NCBI RefSeq assembly: GCF_023074185.1
Contig: NZ_JADPKY010000078.1
Location: 1-64,000 of the forward strand
DNA length: 64,000 nucleotides
Direction of reading: 5' to 3'
From: Bradyrhizobium sp. 132
GTDB lineage: Bacteria > Pseudomonadota > Alphaproteobacteria > Rhizobiales > Xanthobacteraceae
Shown here: positions 56,433 to 64,000 of the stretch, in pieces
Numbering within the stretch: the first letter of the stretch is position 1
Layout of the letters: each line of letters begins with the position of its first letter
Notes under the pieces: generated by a model
Databases searched by the model: none
The model's input: only the letters and a program-made list of their open reading frames with translations
What the model was told of the DNA's origin: nothing
Program-made: the position numbers and the translations under genes

Positions 56433-57068
56433 TTACAGGCAGGACGACGGTACACCGTTGTAAGGAACGCAGGTGACCTGGCGCGGCCGCGTGTAGGAGA
56501 CATCGGCCAGCGTTACGCCCGACTTCAACACGTAGCCCACCGAAGGTGTGTAAAGGTAGCTCACCTCGCTGAGAATGAGGTAGGTCGACGGGACCAAGAG
56601 CGTCGGGGGGATCATCGACGTGACAATGTCGCCTTTCTTGTGGGCCGAGACCGTCAGCGTCGCCTGCGTTGCACCGCTCGCAATGGTGCCGCCCGTGCTC
56701 CAGTCAACCGTGGCAATGCTGTTCTTATCGATATGGATCTGCGAGATCGCGCCCTTCACGAGCGTAGCGTCGTAAGGCATGATCACCGATATGCTTGCCG
56801 TGAACGTGTCCTGCATGTTGCTATCGGCGAGCGTCGTTGACTGCGACGTCAAATCGGACAGAGTCCGTGCAATCATCGTGACTTTGCTTTTGATGGCCAC
56901 GGCCGATGAAAATTCGACGGTGCCGAAGAACATCGCCAGCATCAGCGGCACGATGACCGCGAATTCAGTCGCCGCAACCGCGCGCCCGTCGGCGACGAAG
57001 TCCCGCACGCAGCTACGGGCTTTTCTCCAGATATTCGCAATCATCTGCATCGGTCCGCTCGGATCCAT
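56433..57068 (-). CDS. TadE/TadG-family pilus assembly protein (TadG-like)
   Basis: A 211-residue pseudopilin-like protein. The TadE motif region is RAVAATEFAVIVPLMLAMFFGTVEFSSAVAIKSKV (about 28-62): an Ala-rich cleavage region, a Glu five residues on and one transmembrane helix. The remaining 150 residues are periplasmic and beta-rich, with a Cys pair near the end (CVPYNGVPSSC). Two starts are possible (MDPSG and MQMIAN). It follows the other TadE-like gene by five bases. It acts with the Flp pilus machinery encoded 3 kb away. Confidence 0.88.
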   Translation of the reverse strand: MDPSGPMQMIANIWRKARSCVRDFVADGRAVAATEFAVIVPLMLAMFFGTVEFSSAVAIKSKVTMIARTLSDLTSQSTTLADSNMQDTFTASISVIMPYDATLVKGAISQIHIDKNSIATVDWSTGGTIASGATQATLTVSAHKKGDIVTSMIPPTLLVPSTYLILSEVSYLYTPSVGYVLKSGVTLADVSYTRPRQVTCVPYNGVPSSCL

Positions 57069-57073
57069 CTGTC

Positions 57074-57649
57074 TCAGAAGGGTTCATTCTTGAAGGCCGC
57101 TGTCGCCACCAGCAGCCGCTTGTTGCTGCAGCCCATGTTGAAGCCGAGCCCGGTGACGAAGAGCGGCCACTGATAGAACAGCCGCACCACGACGACCTGG
57201 CCAGCGGTCCCGGCACCGTACTGCACGCCGGTTGGGTTGAAGCTGCAGGAATCGCCATAGCTGGTGAGGCTCAGCGATCCGAAGCTGTTCGTGCTCACGA
57301 CGTCGACGTAGAGCTTGGCGCAATCGAACAGCGCCGGGATCTGGTTACAAACGTAAGTCTTGAACGTCGTTTGCGAGCAGGGTGTGCTCACGCCGGATAC
57401 CGCGCAGGCCGTCACTGAACCGGATTGCGCCTGACCGGTCAGCAACACGCGCGCGGAATTCTGCGCGACGGTCTCGAGCACCTGGCTCGCGAAGAACATC
57501 AGCGCCGACTCGATGATGGCGAACAGCAGCGCGAAGAAAACCGGCGCGACGAGCGCGAACTCGACGGCTGCCGAGCCACGGCGGCTGCCGCGAAACCGGC
57601 GTAATGCGGCGAGGAGCGTGAACCTCTTAGGCGCGGGCGATGGCATCAA
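57074..57649 (-). CDS. TadE/TadG-family pilus assembly protein (TadE-like)
   Basis: A 191-residue protein with basic N-terminus and the TadE motif RGSAAVEFALVAPVFFALLFAIIESALMFF (about 24-53), the site of prepilin-peptidase-like processing. A periplasmic domain with several cysteines follows (TACAVSGVSTPCSQ, FDCAKLY), likely disulfide-bonded. It is in one unit with the TadG-like gene five bases downstream. The 214-base gap upstream (57650-57863) shows no gene. Confidence 0.88.
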   Translation of the reverse strand: MMPSPAPKRFTLLAALRRFRGSRRGSAAVEFALVAPVFFALLFAIIESALMFFASQVLETVAQNSARVLLTGQAQSGSVTACAVSGVSTPCSQTTFKTYVCNQIPALFDCAKLYVDVVSTNSFGSLSLTSYGDSCSFNPTGVQYGAGTAGQVVVVRLFYQWPLFVTGLGFNMGCSNKRLLVATAAFKNEPF

Positions 57650-57844
57650 ATTCCCCAGCAGCGGCGATCATCTGCCCCATTCAGTAGCGGAAACTGATTG
57701 TTTAAGTGTTCAGGCGATCCGCACTCGGCGGCCCGGGCCGTTAAAGGCGCGTTAACCGCGAACGACCCGAGGCTCGGAGAGAGGACCTCACTCGCACGCG
57801 CGTGTCCGAGCGGGACGATCTTGCCCGGGCACGCCCGCCAATCG

Positions 57845-57876
57845 GTCTTGCTAGTTCGTCTTGCTAGTTTGTCTTG
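57845..57876. repeat. Short tandem repeat over the stop codon of the CpaC-like gene
   Basis: GTCTTGCTAGTT(C/T) occurs twice in tandem (57845-57857, 57858-57870) plus a partial third copy GTCTTG. It spans the stop of the minus-strand gene and looks like a slippage duplication. Confidence 0.5.
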
Positions 57877-58361
57877 GCGCCCGCACCGGCACTGCCGCTG
57901 GCCGTGCTGCTCAACGAACCGGCCTGGCTCATCGTGTTGTTGAAGTAGACGTCGCTGTCGCCGAGCGTCACGCGACGCTGGCAAAGCGGCGCGCAGCTGT
58001 AGGACTCGCGCTCGATCCCGCGATAGACGGTGACGAGCCGGTCGCTCGGACCTTCGACCTGGATCTGGCGGTCGACCAGGATCTCGCCGCCCCGGTCGAG
58101 CGCGATGAAATTGGTGGCGCCATAGCCCTTTCCGGTCACGACGATCATGCCGCCGGGCTGGAGCGTGACGTCGGCGATCATGGGATTGCCGACCACGATG
58201 GTCGCCACCTTGCCGGGCAGCCGCACCAGCTTGGCCTGGTCGACATTGACGGCGATCGTATCGGCGGTCGGCTCGGCAAGTCCGGCAGCCGGCGATGCCA
58301 GCACCGCGGCCGCAACCAGAAGACAGACGCGCGCATGACGGCGCAGCAGTTGTTTACGCAT
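57864..58361 (-). CDS. Stand-alone pilus-assembly N-domain protein (CpaC/RcpA N-terminal-like)
   Basis: A 165-residue exported protein. A signal peptide (about 1-29) is followed by TIAVNVDQAKLVRLPGKVATIVVGNPMIADVTLQPGGMIVVTGKGYGATNFIALDRGGEIL. This is the same fold as residues 60-130 of the full CpaC secretin encoded at 61.5 kb (SIVIDLPRDIKDVLVADPKIANAV). The secretin channel domain is missing. It ends in a Ser/Gly/Ala-rich tail with CAPLCQRRVT before it. It may plug, pilot or extend the secretin. Confidence 0.88.
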   Translation of the reverse strand: MRKQLLRRHARVCLLVAAAVLASPAAGLAEPTADTIAVNVDQAKLVRLPGKVATIVVGNPMIADVTLQPGGMIVVTGKGYGATNFIALDRGGEILVDRQIQVEGPSDRLVTVYRGIERESYSCAPLCQRRVTLGDSDVYFNNTMSQAGSLSSTASGSAGAGAKTN

Positions 58362-58515
58362 ACTCTTACCCCCGGGACGTCACAAACCGGCAGAAGCGAT
58401 CAGATAGCAGCGGAGCCGGTGCCCGACGCGGCTAACCTGCCCTCAATTCGTGAACGTTCCGCAAATTCGCCGACTATTGTTTGAACGGACTGGCGTTTTG
58501 CGGCCCTCGAGGGCC

Positions 58516-59343
58516 CTAGTGGCGGAACGGATAGGCAAGCTGCCCTCCGATCTCCTTCGGCATGGTGGCTTCGTCCTTGCCGTAATCCTGCGGCAGTTCC
58601 CCCGCGGGCATGCGGAAGGTGCCGAACAGCACGTCCCAGATCGGGAACGTGCCGGCAAAATTGGTGTCGCCGCCCTCTTCGAGAGAGGTGTGATGCCAGC
58701 GGTGGAACACCGGCGTCGCCAGCAGATATTTGAACGGCCCGAAGGTCCAGTTCAGGTTGGCGTGCACGAAGGCCGAATGGAAGGTCGTGAACGGGGCGAC
58801 CCAGATCATGACGTTCGGGGAAATGCCGGCCATCAGCAGCACGACGTCGACCCCGATCGTGCCGAGCATGAGATTGACGGGATGGAAGCGGGCCGCCGAA
58901 ATCCAGCTTATCTCCTCCGAGGAGTGATGGATCGCGTGGTACTTCCAGAACCCGCCGCCGTGGAACAACCGGTGCAGCCAGTACAGCATGAAGTCGGACA
59001 GGGCCAGGAACAGCACGGCCTGGACCCAGAGCGGTAATAGCGACAGCGGGCCGTGGCCATTGTCGTAAAAGGCGATGAGCTCGTCGGCATCGTGGATGTT
59101 GAAGACGAAGCTCGCGCCGACGATCAGAAGTCCGATCCGCATGACGCGTGCGAACACCGGAACGAAGAACCAGTAGCAGATGTCCGTAACGATCTCCCGC
59201 TTGCGCCACCACGGCACGCCGGGATTGCAGGCCCAGAAATACTCGAGCACGGTGAAGACCACCGCCAGCGCGAAGGTCGTGGGGACCACTTTCGCGATGG
59301 TCTCGCCGAGCATCAGGGCGACTTGCATGGGCAGGCTCGACAT
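58516..59343 (-). CDS. Sterol desaturase / fatty acid hydroxylase family membrane protein
   Basis: A 275-residue membrane di-iron enzyme with about four to five hydrophobic segments. All three histidine clusters are present: YWLHRLFHGG (HxxxH), KYHAIHHSSEE (HxxHH) and HRWHHTSLEEGGDTNF (HxxHH). Family members hydroxylate or desaturate lipids; the bacterial substrates are mostly unknown, possibly hopanoids, ornithine lipids or fatty acids in bradyrhizobia. It stands alone between the two Tad gene groups and may have no link to pili. Confidence 0.92.
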   Translation of the reverse strand: MSSLPMQVALMLGETIAKVVPTTFALAVVFTVLEYFWACNPGVPWWRKREIVTDICYWFFVPVFARVMRIGLLIVGASFVFNIHDADELIAFYDNGHGPLSLLPLWVQAVLFLALSDFMLYWLHRLFHGGGFWKYHAIHHSSEEISWISAARFHPVNLMLGTIGVDVVLLMAGISPNVMIWVAPFTTFHSAFVHANLNWTFGPFKYLLATPVFHRWHHTSLEEGGDTNFAGTFPIWDVLFGTFRMPAGELPQDYGKDEATMPKEIGGQLAYPFRH

Positions 59344-59603
59344 CGTCGTCTCTCTTGCGAATTGCTGGTCCCACCTACGCGTACTCTCCTAAATTTAAGG
59401 GACGGTGAAGCCGGCACTGCGCTTGCTGCACATCCGCTTCCGGGACGAATTGCAGCTGCCGCCTTAAGGTGAAATTCACTCTGGCCAGCGGGAAGCGGGT
59501 TTGCCCGATCGAATTAACTCTACCGAAAGAGCTCGGATCTCATGGTCAGCGCGTCAAGCACAGCGCCGAACGAGGCGATCCCACCCCAGATGGAGTTATG
59601 TTC

Positions 59604-59768
59604 ATGAAGAACCTGATTGCGCGTTTCGCGAAAGATGAATCCGGCGCCACCGCCATCGAATACGGCCTGATCGCCGCCGGCATCGCGCTGGCCATCATCA
59701 CCGTCGTCAACAATCTCGGCAGCACGCTGAACACCAAGTTCACCTCGATCAGCACCTCGCTGAAGTAA
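59604..59768 (+). CDS. flp: Flp-family type IVb pilin
   Basis: A 54-residue prepilin. The ATG at 59604 has GGAG eight bases upstream; an ATG at 59598 is too close to that site. A short basic leader MKNLIARFAKDESG is cut before ATAIEYGLIAAGIALAIITVV, with Glu5 and Tyr6 of the mature pilin, the Flp signature. Mature subunits of about 40 residues form the adhesive Tad pilus. It is followed by a terminator, giving it a separate abundant message. Confidence 0.95.
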   Translation: MKNLIARFAKDESGATAIEYGLIAAGIALAIITVVNNLGSTLNTKFTSISTSLK

Positions 59769-59791
59769 GTGACCGACGAACGACGGCAAAT

Positions 59792-59819
59792 GCCCCGGAC
59801 CTCCGGGGCCTTTGTTTTC
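59792..59819 (+). terminator. Terminator or attenuator after the flp pilin gene
   Basis: Stem GCCCCGGA-CC-TCCGGGGC (59792-59809), perfectly paired with a tight loop, is followed by CTTTGTTTT. It would let pilin be expressed far above the cpa assembly genes. Confidence 0.75.
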
Positions 59820-59836
59820 TAAGACGGTGAGTTCCA

Positions 59837-59983
59837 GTGGCGTTGCGCAAGTACAGAACCGATGCCGCGGTCGCGGCGAACGAGGCGGAGACGGCGCAGA
59901 CCGGCTCGCCGGCCTATTGGATCTGCCTTGCGCTGCTGCTTGCGACGACCGCGCTCGCCGCGCGCATCGCCAGTCTCTGGTGA
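59837..59983 (+). CDS. Possible 48-residue single-span membrane peptide in the tad locus
   Basis: GTG at 59837 opens a 48-codon frame: a charged, Ala-rich N-terminus (ALRKYRTDAAVAANEAETAQ), then one transmembrane helix (about residues 27-45: YWICLALLLATTALAARIA). GGTGAG lies six bases upstream. Third-position GC is high, as in true genes here, but the frame is short and I do not recognise a family. It sits between flp and cpaA. Confidence 0.42.
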   Translation: MALRKYRTDAAVAANEAETAQTGSPAYWICLALLLATTALAARIASLW

Positions 59984-60105
59984 GCACGCGTTCGGCGGGT
60001 TGCACCCTTCGGGACTACGGCCGCCGTTGTCGGTTTGTTTAGCACTGCCGGATAGCATCCGGCGACGCCAGCTCCGCGCCAAAACCCAGGCCTCAAGACG
60101 CAGCC

Positions 60106-60630
60106 ATGATCCTCGACCTTGCGCGCCTTCTGCTCTTCCCTGCCCTGATGGCGTTTGCGGCCGCGAGCGATCTCTTCACGATGACGATCTCGAACCGCGT
60201 GTCGCTGGCGCTGGTCGCCGGCTTTTTCGCGCTCGCTCTCGCCGGTGGCATGGCACCTTACGAGATACTGAACCATGTCGGCGCCGGCGCGCTTCTCCTG
60301 GTCGTGGCCTTCACCTGTTTTGCAATGGGCTGGATGGGCGGCGGCGACGCCAAGGTCGCCGCGTCGGTCGCGCTCTGGTTCGGCTTCGCGCAATTGATGG
60401 ATTTTCTGCTCTACGCTTCGCTGTTCGGCGGAGCGCTGACGTTGCTCCTGCTCCAGTTCCGGCAATGGCCATTGCCATACGGGCTGGCGGGCCAGGCCTG
60501 GCTGGCACGGCTGCACGACAAGGAAAGCGGCATCCCTTACGGCATCGCGCTCACGCTCGGCGCGCTGATGATCTACCCGGAGACCGAATGGGTGAAGGCG
60601 ATCGACCTCGCTCACCTCGCATTGCACTGA
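60106..60630 (+). CDS. cpaA: Prepilin peptidase CpaA/TadV
   Basis: A 174-residue inner-membrane aspartate protease (A24 family) that cleaves the Flp leader. The two catalytic aspartates lie in AASDLFTMTISN (Asp about 22) and MGWMGGGDAKV (Asp about 82), both in the expected context. It lacks the N-methylation domain, as usual for CpaA. About five hydrophobic segments are seen. Confidence 0.93.
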   Translation: MILDLARLLLFPALMAFAAASDLFTMTISNRVSLALVAGFFALALAGGMAPYEILNHVGAGALLLVVAFTCFAMGWMGGGDAKVAASVALWFGFAQLMDFLLYASLFGGALTLLLLQFRQWPLPYGLAGQAWLARLHDKESGIPYGIALTLGALMIYPETEWVKAIDLAHLALH

Positions 60631-60748
60631 ACGCATCGGGTAAAGCCGGCGTCAAGGCGATTTAGATACGCCTCATTAACCATGCTTTGACGAATAGCTG
60701 GTCAACTGCCGATTACAGCGACGGCAGCGTCGCGGCGTTTGGTGGAAA

Positions 60749-61555
60749 GTGAAGCGTATGAATAGGGCACGCATTGTCGTCCTGACGGTTGCCATTTGCG
60801 CCGGCGGTGTCGCCGCGTACTTGGCGAGCGGCTCGGACAATTCTGCGCCGCCTCCGGCTCCGGTCGCGCAGCTTCCGACGGTCGACGTCCTGGTGGCCAA
60901 GAACGACATCGGCCTCGGCCAGACCGTCAAACCGGAAGATGTGCAGTGGCAGACCTGGCCAACCGCGACCGCCAGCGCCACCTTTATCCGCCGCAATGAG
61001 CGCCCTGAGGCGGTAACCCAGGTCACCGGCTCGATCGCACGCGCTCCCTTCATCCAGGGTGAGCCGATGCGCGACCAGAAGCTGGTCAAGGCTGAAGGCT
61101 CCGGCTTCATGGCGGCAATCCTGCCCACCGGCATGCGCGCAATCTCGACCGAGATCTCGCCGGAGACCGGCGCAGGCGGCTTCATCCTGCCCAACGATCG
61201 TGTCGACGTGCTTCTGACTCGTCGTCTCAAGAACCCGGACCAGAACAACGGCGCGCCCGATGTCGTCACGTCCGAGATCATCCTGGCCAATGTCCGCGTC
61301 CTGGCCATCGACCAGGCACCCAAGGAGAAGGACGGTCAGAACGCGGTGGTCGGCAAGACCGTCACCCTCGAGCTCAACCCCGCGCAGACTGCGACACTCT
61401 CCGCCGCGCGCCAGAGCGGCACGCTGTCGCTGGCGCTGCGCAGCATCGTCGACGTCAAGATGAGTGAGATCACGCTCGATGAATCCGCGCAGAAGCGCGA
61501 CGGCGTTTCCATCATTCGCTATGGCATCCCAAGCTCGACGGCGAAGGCACGATGA
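60749..61555 (+). CDS. cpaB: Flp pilus assembly protein CpaB/RcpC
   Basis: A 268-residue periplasmic protein with an N-terminal anchor (RIVVLTVAICAGGVAAYLA). The SAF domain is recognisable: VDVLVAKNDIGLGQTVKPEDVQWQTWP (about 38-64), PFIQGEPMRDQKLVK and GMRAISTEISPETGAGGFILPNDRVDVLLT. The start is a GTG at 60749 close to GGTGGA, with an ATG three codons on as alternative. Its stop overlaps cpaC (ATGA). Confidence 0.93.
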   Translation: MKRMNRARIVVLTVAICAGGVAAYLASGSDNSAPPPAPVAQLPTVDVLVAKNDIGLGQTVKPEDVQWQTWPTATASATFIRRNERPEAVTQVTGSIARAPFIQGEPMRDQKLVKAEGSGFMAAILPTGMRAISTEISPETGAGGFILPNDRVDVLLTRRLKNPDQNNGAPDVVTSEIILANVRVLAIDQAPKEKDGQNAVVGKTVTLELNPAQTATLSAARQSGTLSLALRSIVDVKMSEITLDESAQKRDGVSIIRYGIPSSTAKAR

Positions 61556-63042
61556 GGACTGTCGATATGGAATGCAGGGCAGATTTGACGACGATGCGAA
61601 CCTCAATGGTCCGCGCCCTGTCGTTTTCGGCTGCCGTTGCGCTCGCGCTCAACCCGGTGCTGACCCCCGCGGTCGCTGCCGACTATCGCCCTGCGGCGCA
61701 GGCCGCGGCCGACGGTCAGATGAACGCGCGTTTCCTCTCGCTGGGCATCGGCAAGTCGATCGTGATCGACCTGCCGCGCGACATCAAGGACGTGCTGGTC
61801 GCTGATCCCAAGATCGCCAATGCGGTCGTTCGCTCGGCGCAACGCGCCTACATCATCGGCGCCGCGATCGGCCAGACCAACATCGTGTTCTTCGATTCCG
61901 CCGGCCAGCAGATCGCGGCCTATGACATCGCGGTCAAGCGCGACCTCAACGGCGTGCGCGCCGCGCTGAAGCAGGTCCTGCCCAATTCAGACATCCAGAT
62001 CGACGGGCTAGGTGACGGCATCATCCTGACCGGCTCGGCGGCGAACCCGGCCGAAGCCCAGCAGGCCAACGATCTCGCCTCGCGCCTCGCGGGCGGCCCT
62101 GAGAAGGTCGTGAACTCGATCGTGGTCCGTGGCCGCGACCAGGTCATGTTGAAGGTGACGGTCGCGGAAGTCGCGCGCAGCATTGTCAAGCAGCTCGGCA
62201 TCGACCTCACGGCCAACCTCAACTACGGCACCTCGGTCGTCAGCTTCACCAACGCCAATCCGTTCACGGCGCTCGGCCACAACCTCGTCGACGGCAACAA
62301 CCTGACCACCAAGTTCGGCGCGACCCCGTCGGTGCAGGCCACCCTGCGTGCGATGGAAACCGCGGGCGTGATCCGGACGCTGGCCGAACCGAACCTGACC
62401 GCGATCTCCGGTGAATCGGCAACTTTCATCGCCGGCGGTGAATTCCCGGTGCCTGCGGGCTATGCGTGCGACCCAACCACGCATGTCTGTACCACCCAGA
62501 TCAGCTTCAAGAAGTTCGGCATCTCGCTCAACTTCACCCCGGTCGTTCTCAGCGAGGGCAAGATCAGCCTGCGGGTGATGACCGAGGTCTCTGAGCTCTC
62601 AAACGAAAATGCGATCACGCTGTCCCAGGCCGTGACCTCGACGTCGGTCAACTCGCTGACGGTGCCCTCGATCAAGACCCGCCGCGCCGAGACCTCGCTG
62701 GAAATTCCCTCCGGCGGCGCGATGGCGATGGCCGGCCTGATCCAGCAGCAGACCAAGCAGGCGGTCAGCGGACTGCCGGGCCTGATGCAGCTTCCGATCC
62801 TCGGCACGCTGTTCCGCAGCCGCGACTTCGTCAACAACGCGACCGAGCTGGTCGTGATCGTGACGCCCTATATCGTTCGCGCCGTTGCGCAAAAGGACCT
62901 GTCGCGGCCGGATGATGGCTTCTCCGCGCCTGCGGATCCGCAGGCCGAGCTGCTCGGCAACATCAACCGCATCTACGGTGTGCCCGGCCGGACCGAACCG
63001 GCCAAAAGCTACCGCGGCACCTACGGCTTCATCACCGACTGA
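61552..63042 (+). CDS. cpaC: Tad pilus secretin CpaC/RcpA
   Basis: A 496-residue outer-membrane secretin forming the pilus channel. The signal peptide covers about 1-43 (ending AVA-AD). The N-domain (about 60-135) is followed by a BON-like region (NGVRAALKQVLPNSDIQIDGLGDGIILTGSA). The secretin domain follows: VRTLAEPNLTAISGESATFIAGGEFPVP and SGLPGLMQLPILGTLFRSRDFVNNATELVVIVTPYIV (about 400-440) are hallmark sequences. It overlaps cpaB and lies 17 bases before cpaD. Confidence 0.96.
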   Translation: MRTVDMECRADLTTMRTSMVRALSFSAAVALALNPVLTPAVAADYRPAAQAAADGQMNARFLSLGIGKSIVIDLPRDIKDVLVADPKIANAVVRSAQRAYIIGAAIGQTNIVFFDSAGQQIAAYDIAVKRDLNGVRAALKQVLPNSDIQIDGLGDGIILTGSAANPAEAQQANDLASRLAGGPEKVVNSIVVRGRDQVMLKVTVAEVARSIVKQLGIDLTANLNYGTSVVSFTNANPFTALGHNLVDGNNLTTKFGATPSVQATLRAMETAGVIRTLAEPNLTAISGESATFIAGGEFPVPAGYACDPTTHVCTTQISFKKFGISLNFTPVVLSEGKISLRVMTEVSELSNENAITLSQAVTSTSVNSLTVPSIKTRRAETSLEIPSGGAMAMAGLIQQQTKQAVSGLPGLMQLPILGTLFRSRDFVNNATELVVIVTPYIVRAVAQKDLSRPDDGFSAPADPQAELLGNINRIYGVPGRTEPAKSYRGTYGFITD

Positions 63043-63059
63043 GGCGGAACGGGGACTTC

Positions 63060-63797
63060 ATGAAGATCACAAGACCACCCCAGCTTCGCAGTCGCGCCAT
63101 CCGCCTCGGTGGCGCGCTCGTCGGCATGGCGCTCGCCCTTGGCGGCTGCCAGCACGACGAAGCGGTCACGGGCTCGATTCCCGACGACTACAAGCAGCGC
63201 CATCCGATCGCGATCGAGGAGCAGAACCGCTCCATCGTCGTTTTCGTCGGCCATGCCCGCGGCGGATTGACCGCCGCCCAGCGCGCCGACGTGATGGGCG
63301 TCGCGTCGGCCTGGCTGCACGAAGGCACCGGCGCCATCCGGATCGACGTGCCGTCCGGCACGCCCAACGCGCGTCCAGTCGCGGAGACAATGCGTGAAAT
63401 CCAGGCGATGCTGTCGGCAGCGGGCGTTCCGCCGCGCGGCGTCAACGCGCGTCCTTACCAGCCGGAAGACAAGCGTTTCCTGCCGCCGATCCGGCTCACC
63501 TATTCCAAGATCGCCGCGGTCGCAGGTCCCTGCGGCCTGTGGCCGGAGGACATCGGCCCCTCAATGAAGAACAAGAGCTGGTTCGAGAACAAGGACTATT
63601 ACAATTATGGCTGCGCCTATCAGCGCAACCTCGCGGCGATGGTCGACAATCCATCGGATCTCGAGCAGCCGCGGCCGGAAACGCCGTCTTACACGGCGCG
63701 GCGCACTGCCGCGTTCGAGAAGTATCGCAAGGGATTGGCGACGGGCGTCGCCTATCCTGACGCCGACAAAGCCAAACTCAGCGACACCGGCAGATGA
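63060..63797 (+). CDS. cpaD: CpaD-family pilus assembly lipoprotein
   Basis: A 245-residue lipoprotein. The leader ends MALALGGC with the lipobox Cys at about residue 30. The CpaD domain shows YKQRHPIAIEEQNRSIVVFVG, GTPNARPVAETMREIQAMLSAAGVPPRGVNARPYQ, and NYGCAYQRNLAAMVDNPSDLEQPRPETP. CpaD helps place the CpaC secretin in the outer membrane. Its stop overlaps the next gene as ATGA. Confidence 0.95.
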   Translation: MKITRPPQLRSRAIRLGGALVGMALALGGCQHDEAVTGSIPDDYKQRHPIAIEEQNRSIVVFVGHARGGLTAAQRADVMGVASAWLHEGTGAIRIDVPSGTPNARPVAETMREIQAMLSAAGVPPRGVNARPYQPEDKRFLPPIRLTYSKIAAVAGPCGLWPEDIGPSMKNKSWFENKDYYNYGCAYQRNLAAMVDNPSDLEQPRPETPSYTARRTAAFEKYRKGLATGVAYPDADKAKLSDTGR

Positions 63798-64000
63798 TCA
63801 ACTACGCTCGCCAGCCCCAAGAAGAGCAGTCTGAGGCATCTCTCCCCCCGATCGAGGAGCATATTGCGCCTGCGCCGCGCGTTTCCGTGCAGGCGTTCTG
63901 CGAGACCGTGGAAACGGCGGCCGCCGTGCAGTCGGCTGGCGAGGATCGCCGTCTCGGCAAGGCCCATCTTAAGATTCAGATGGGCGGTATGGCGGCTGCG
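63794..64000 (+). CDS. cpaE: Start of CpaE-like pilus assembly ATPase (partial, cut by window end)
   Basis: The frame opens at ATG 63794, overlapping the cpaD stop by four bases, and stays open to the last base of the window (69 codons). The visible part (MINYARQPQEEQSEA..., then VSVQAFCETVETAAAVQSAGEDRRLGKAHLKIQMGG) is the N-terminal receiver-like lead of CpaE/TadZ. That protein is a MinD-like ATPase that places the pilus machine at the pole. The ATPase motifs lie beyond the window. Confidence 0.85.
   Translation, partial: MINYARQPQEEQSEASLPPIEEHIAPAPRVSVQAFCETVETAAAVQSAGEDRRLGKAHLKIQMGGMAAA

Overview
The window is GC-rich, densely packed alphaproteobacterial chromosome, almost certainly Bradyrhizobium or a very close relative. 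The evidence is the gene families (a DUF2865 protein, a DUF934/DUF2849-containing cys operon, a TfdA-alpha-like dioxygenase, OpgC, CpaA-E pili), EcfG-type general-stress promoters, and the palindromic intergenic repeats typical of that genus. No rRNA, tRNA, CRISPR array, insertion sequence or prophage was found. It reads as core or stable accessory chromosome, not an island.

Layout. 0-7 kb: a small DUF7662 protein, a membrane diguanylate cyclase, GalU, an MltB-type lytic transglycosylase, a DUF459 (SGNH-fold) protein that appears to lack its catalytic residues, and a CsbD stress protein. 7-16.8 kb: two divergent SDRs, a TfdA-like 2-oxoglutarate dioxygenase, YqgE/AlgH, a DsbD-N-domain protein, a Wzx-like flippase, a TauE/SafE exporter, an overlapping patatin-phospholipase/3-hydroxybutyrate dehydrogenase pair, and a CAP-domain lipoprotein. 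16.9-28.4 kb: a complete assimilatory sulfate locus. It has sulfate ABC uptake (sbp-cysT-cysW-cysA), then cysG-DUF2849-cysI-DUF934-cysH, with cysD-cysNC divergent. 28.7-41 kb: malate synthase G, a 51-residue Thivi_2564-type membrane protein, a chemoreceptor, DUF2865, an L,D-transpeptidase, an AI-2E-family permease, a DUF883 protein with a membrane partner, OpgC, a TetR regulator, and a CHASE/HWE-type histidine kinase with a degenerate ATP-binding N box.

41.3-53.6 kb is one long leftward nitrogen locus: urtABCDE (urea ABC uptake), ureD-ureA-ureB, an HD-domain protein with the full (p)ppGpp-hydrolase signature, ureC, two tandem ABM-family monooxygenases, and ureE-ureF-ureG. A perfect sigma-54 -24/-12 promoter precedes urtA, which fits NtrC-type nitrogen control. 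54-56.4 kb is a cold/RNA group: a RhlE-like DEAD-box helicase that starts at TTG, an extended IF-1, and a CspA protein. 56.4-64 kb holds Tad/Flp pilus genes in two opposed groups around a sterol-desaturase-family gene. Leftward lie two TadE/TadG-type pseudopilins and a stand-alone CpaC N-domain. Rightward lie flp, a possible 48-residue membrane peptide, cpaA, cpaB, cpaC, cpaD and the start of cpaE, which runs off the end.

The strongest regulatory result is five sites matching the alphaproteobacterial EcfG consensus (GGAAC, 16-17 bases, then CGTT or GTT). They precede csbD, the 51-residue membrane protein, the L,D-transpeptidase, the AI-2E permease and DUF883. Three lie within 1.4 kb, so 34-37 kb looks like a general-stress envelope cluster. 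The most unusual gene content is the alarmone-hydrolase-like gene and the two ABM proteins embedded in the urease operon.
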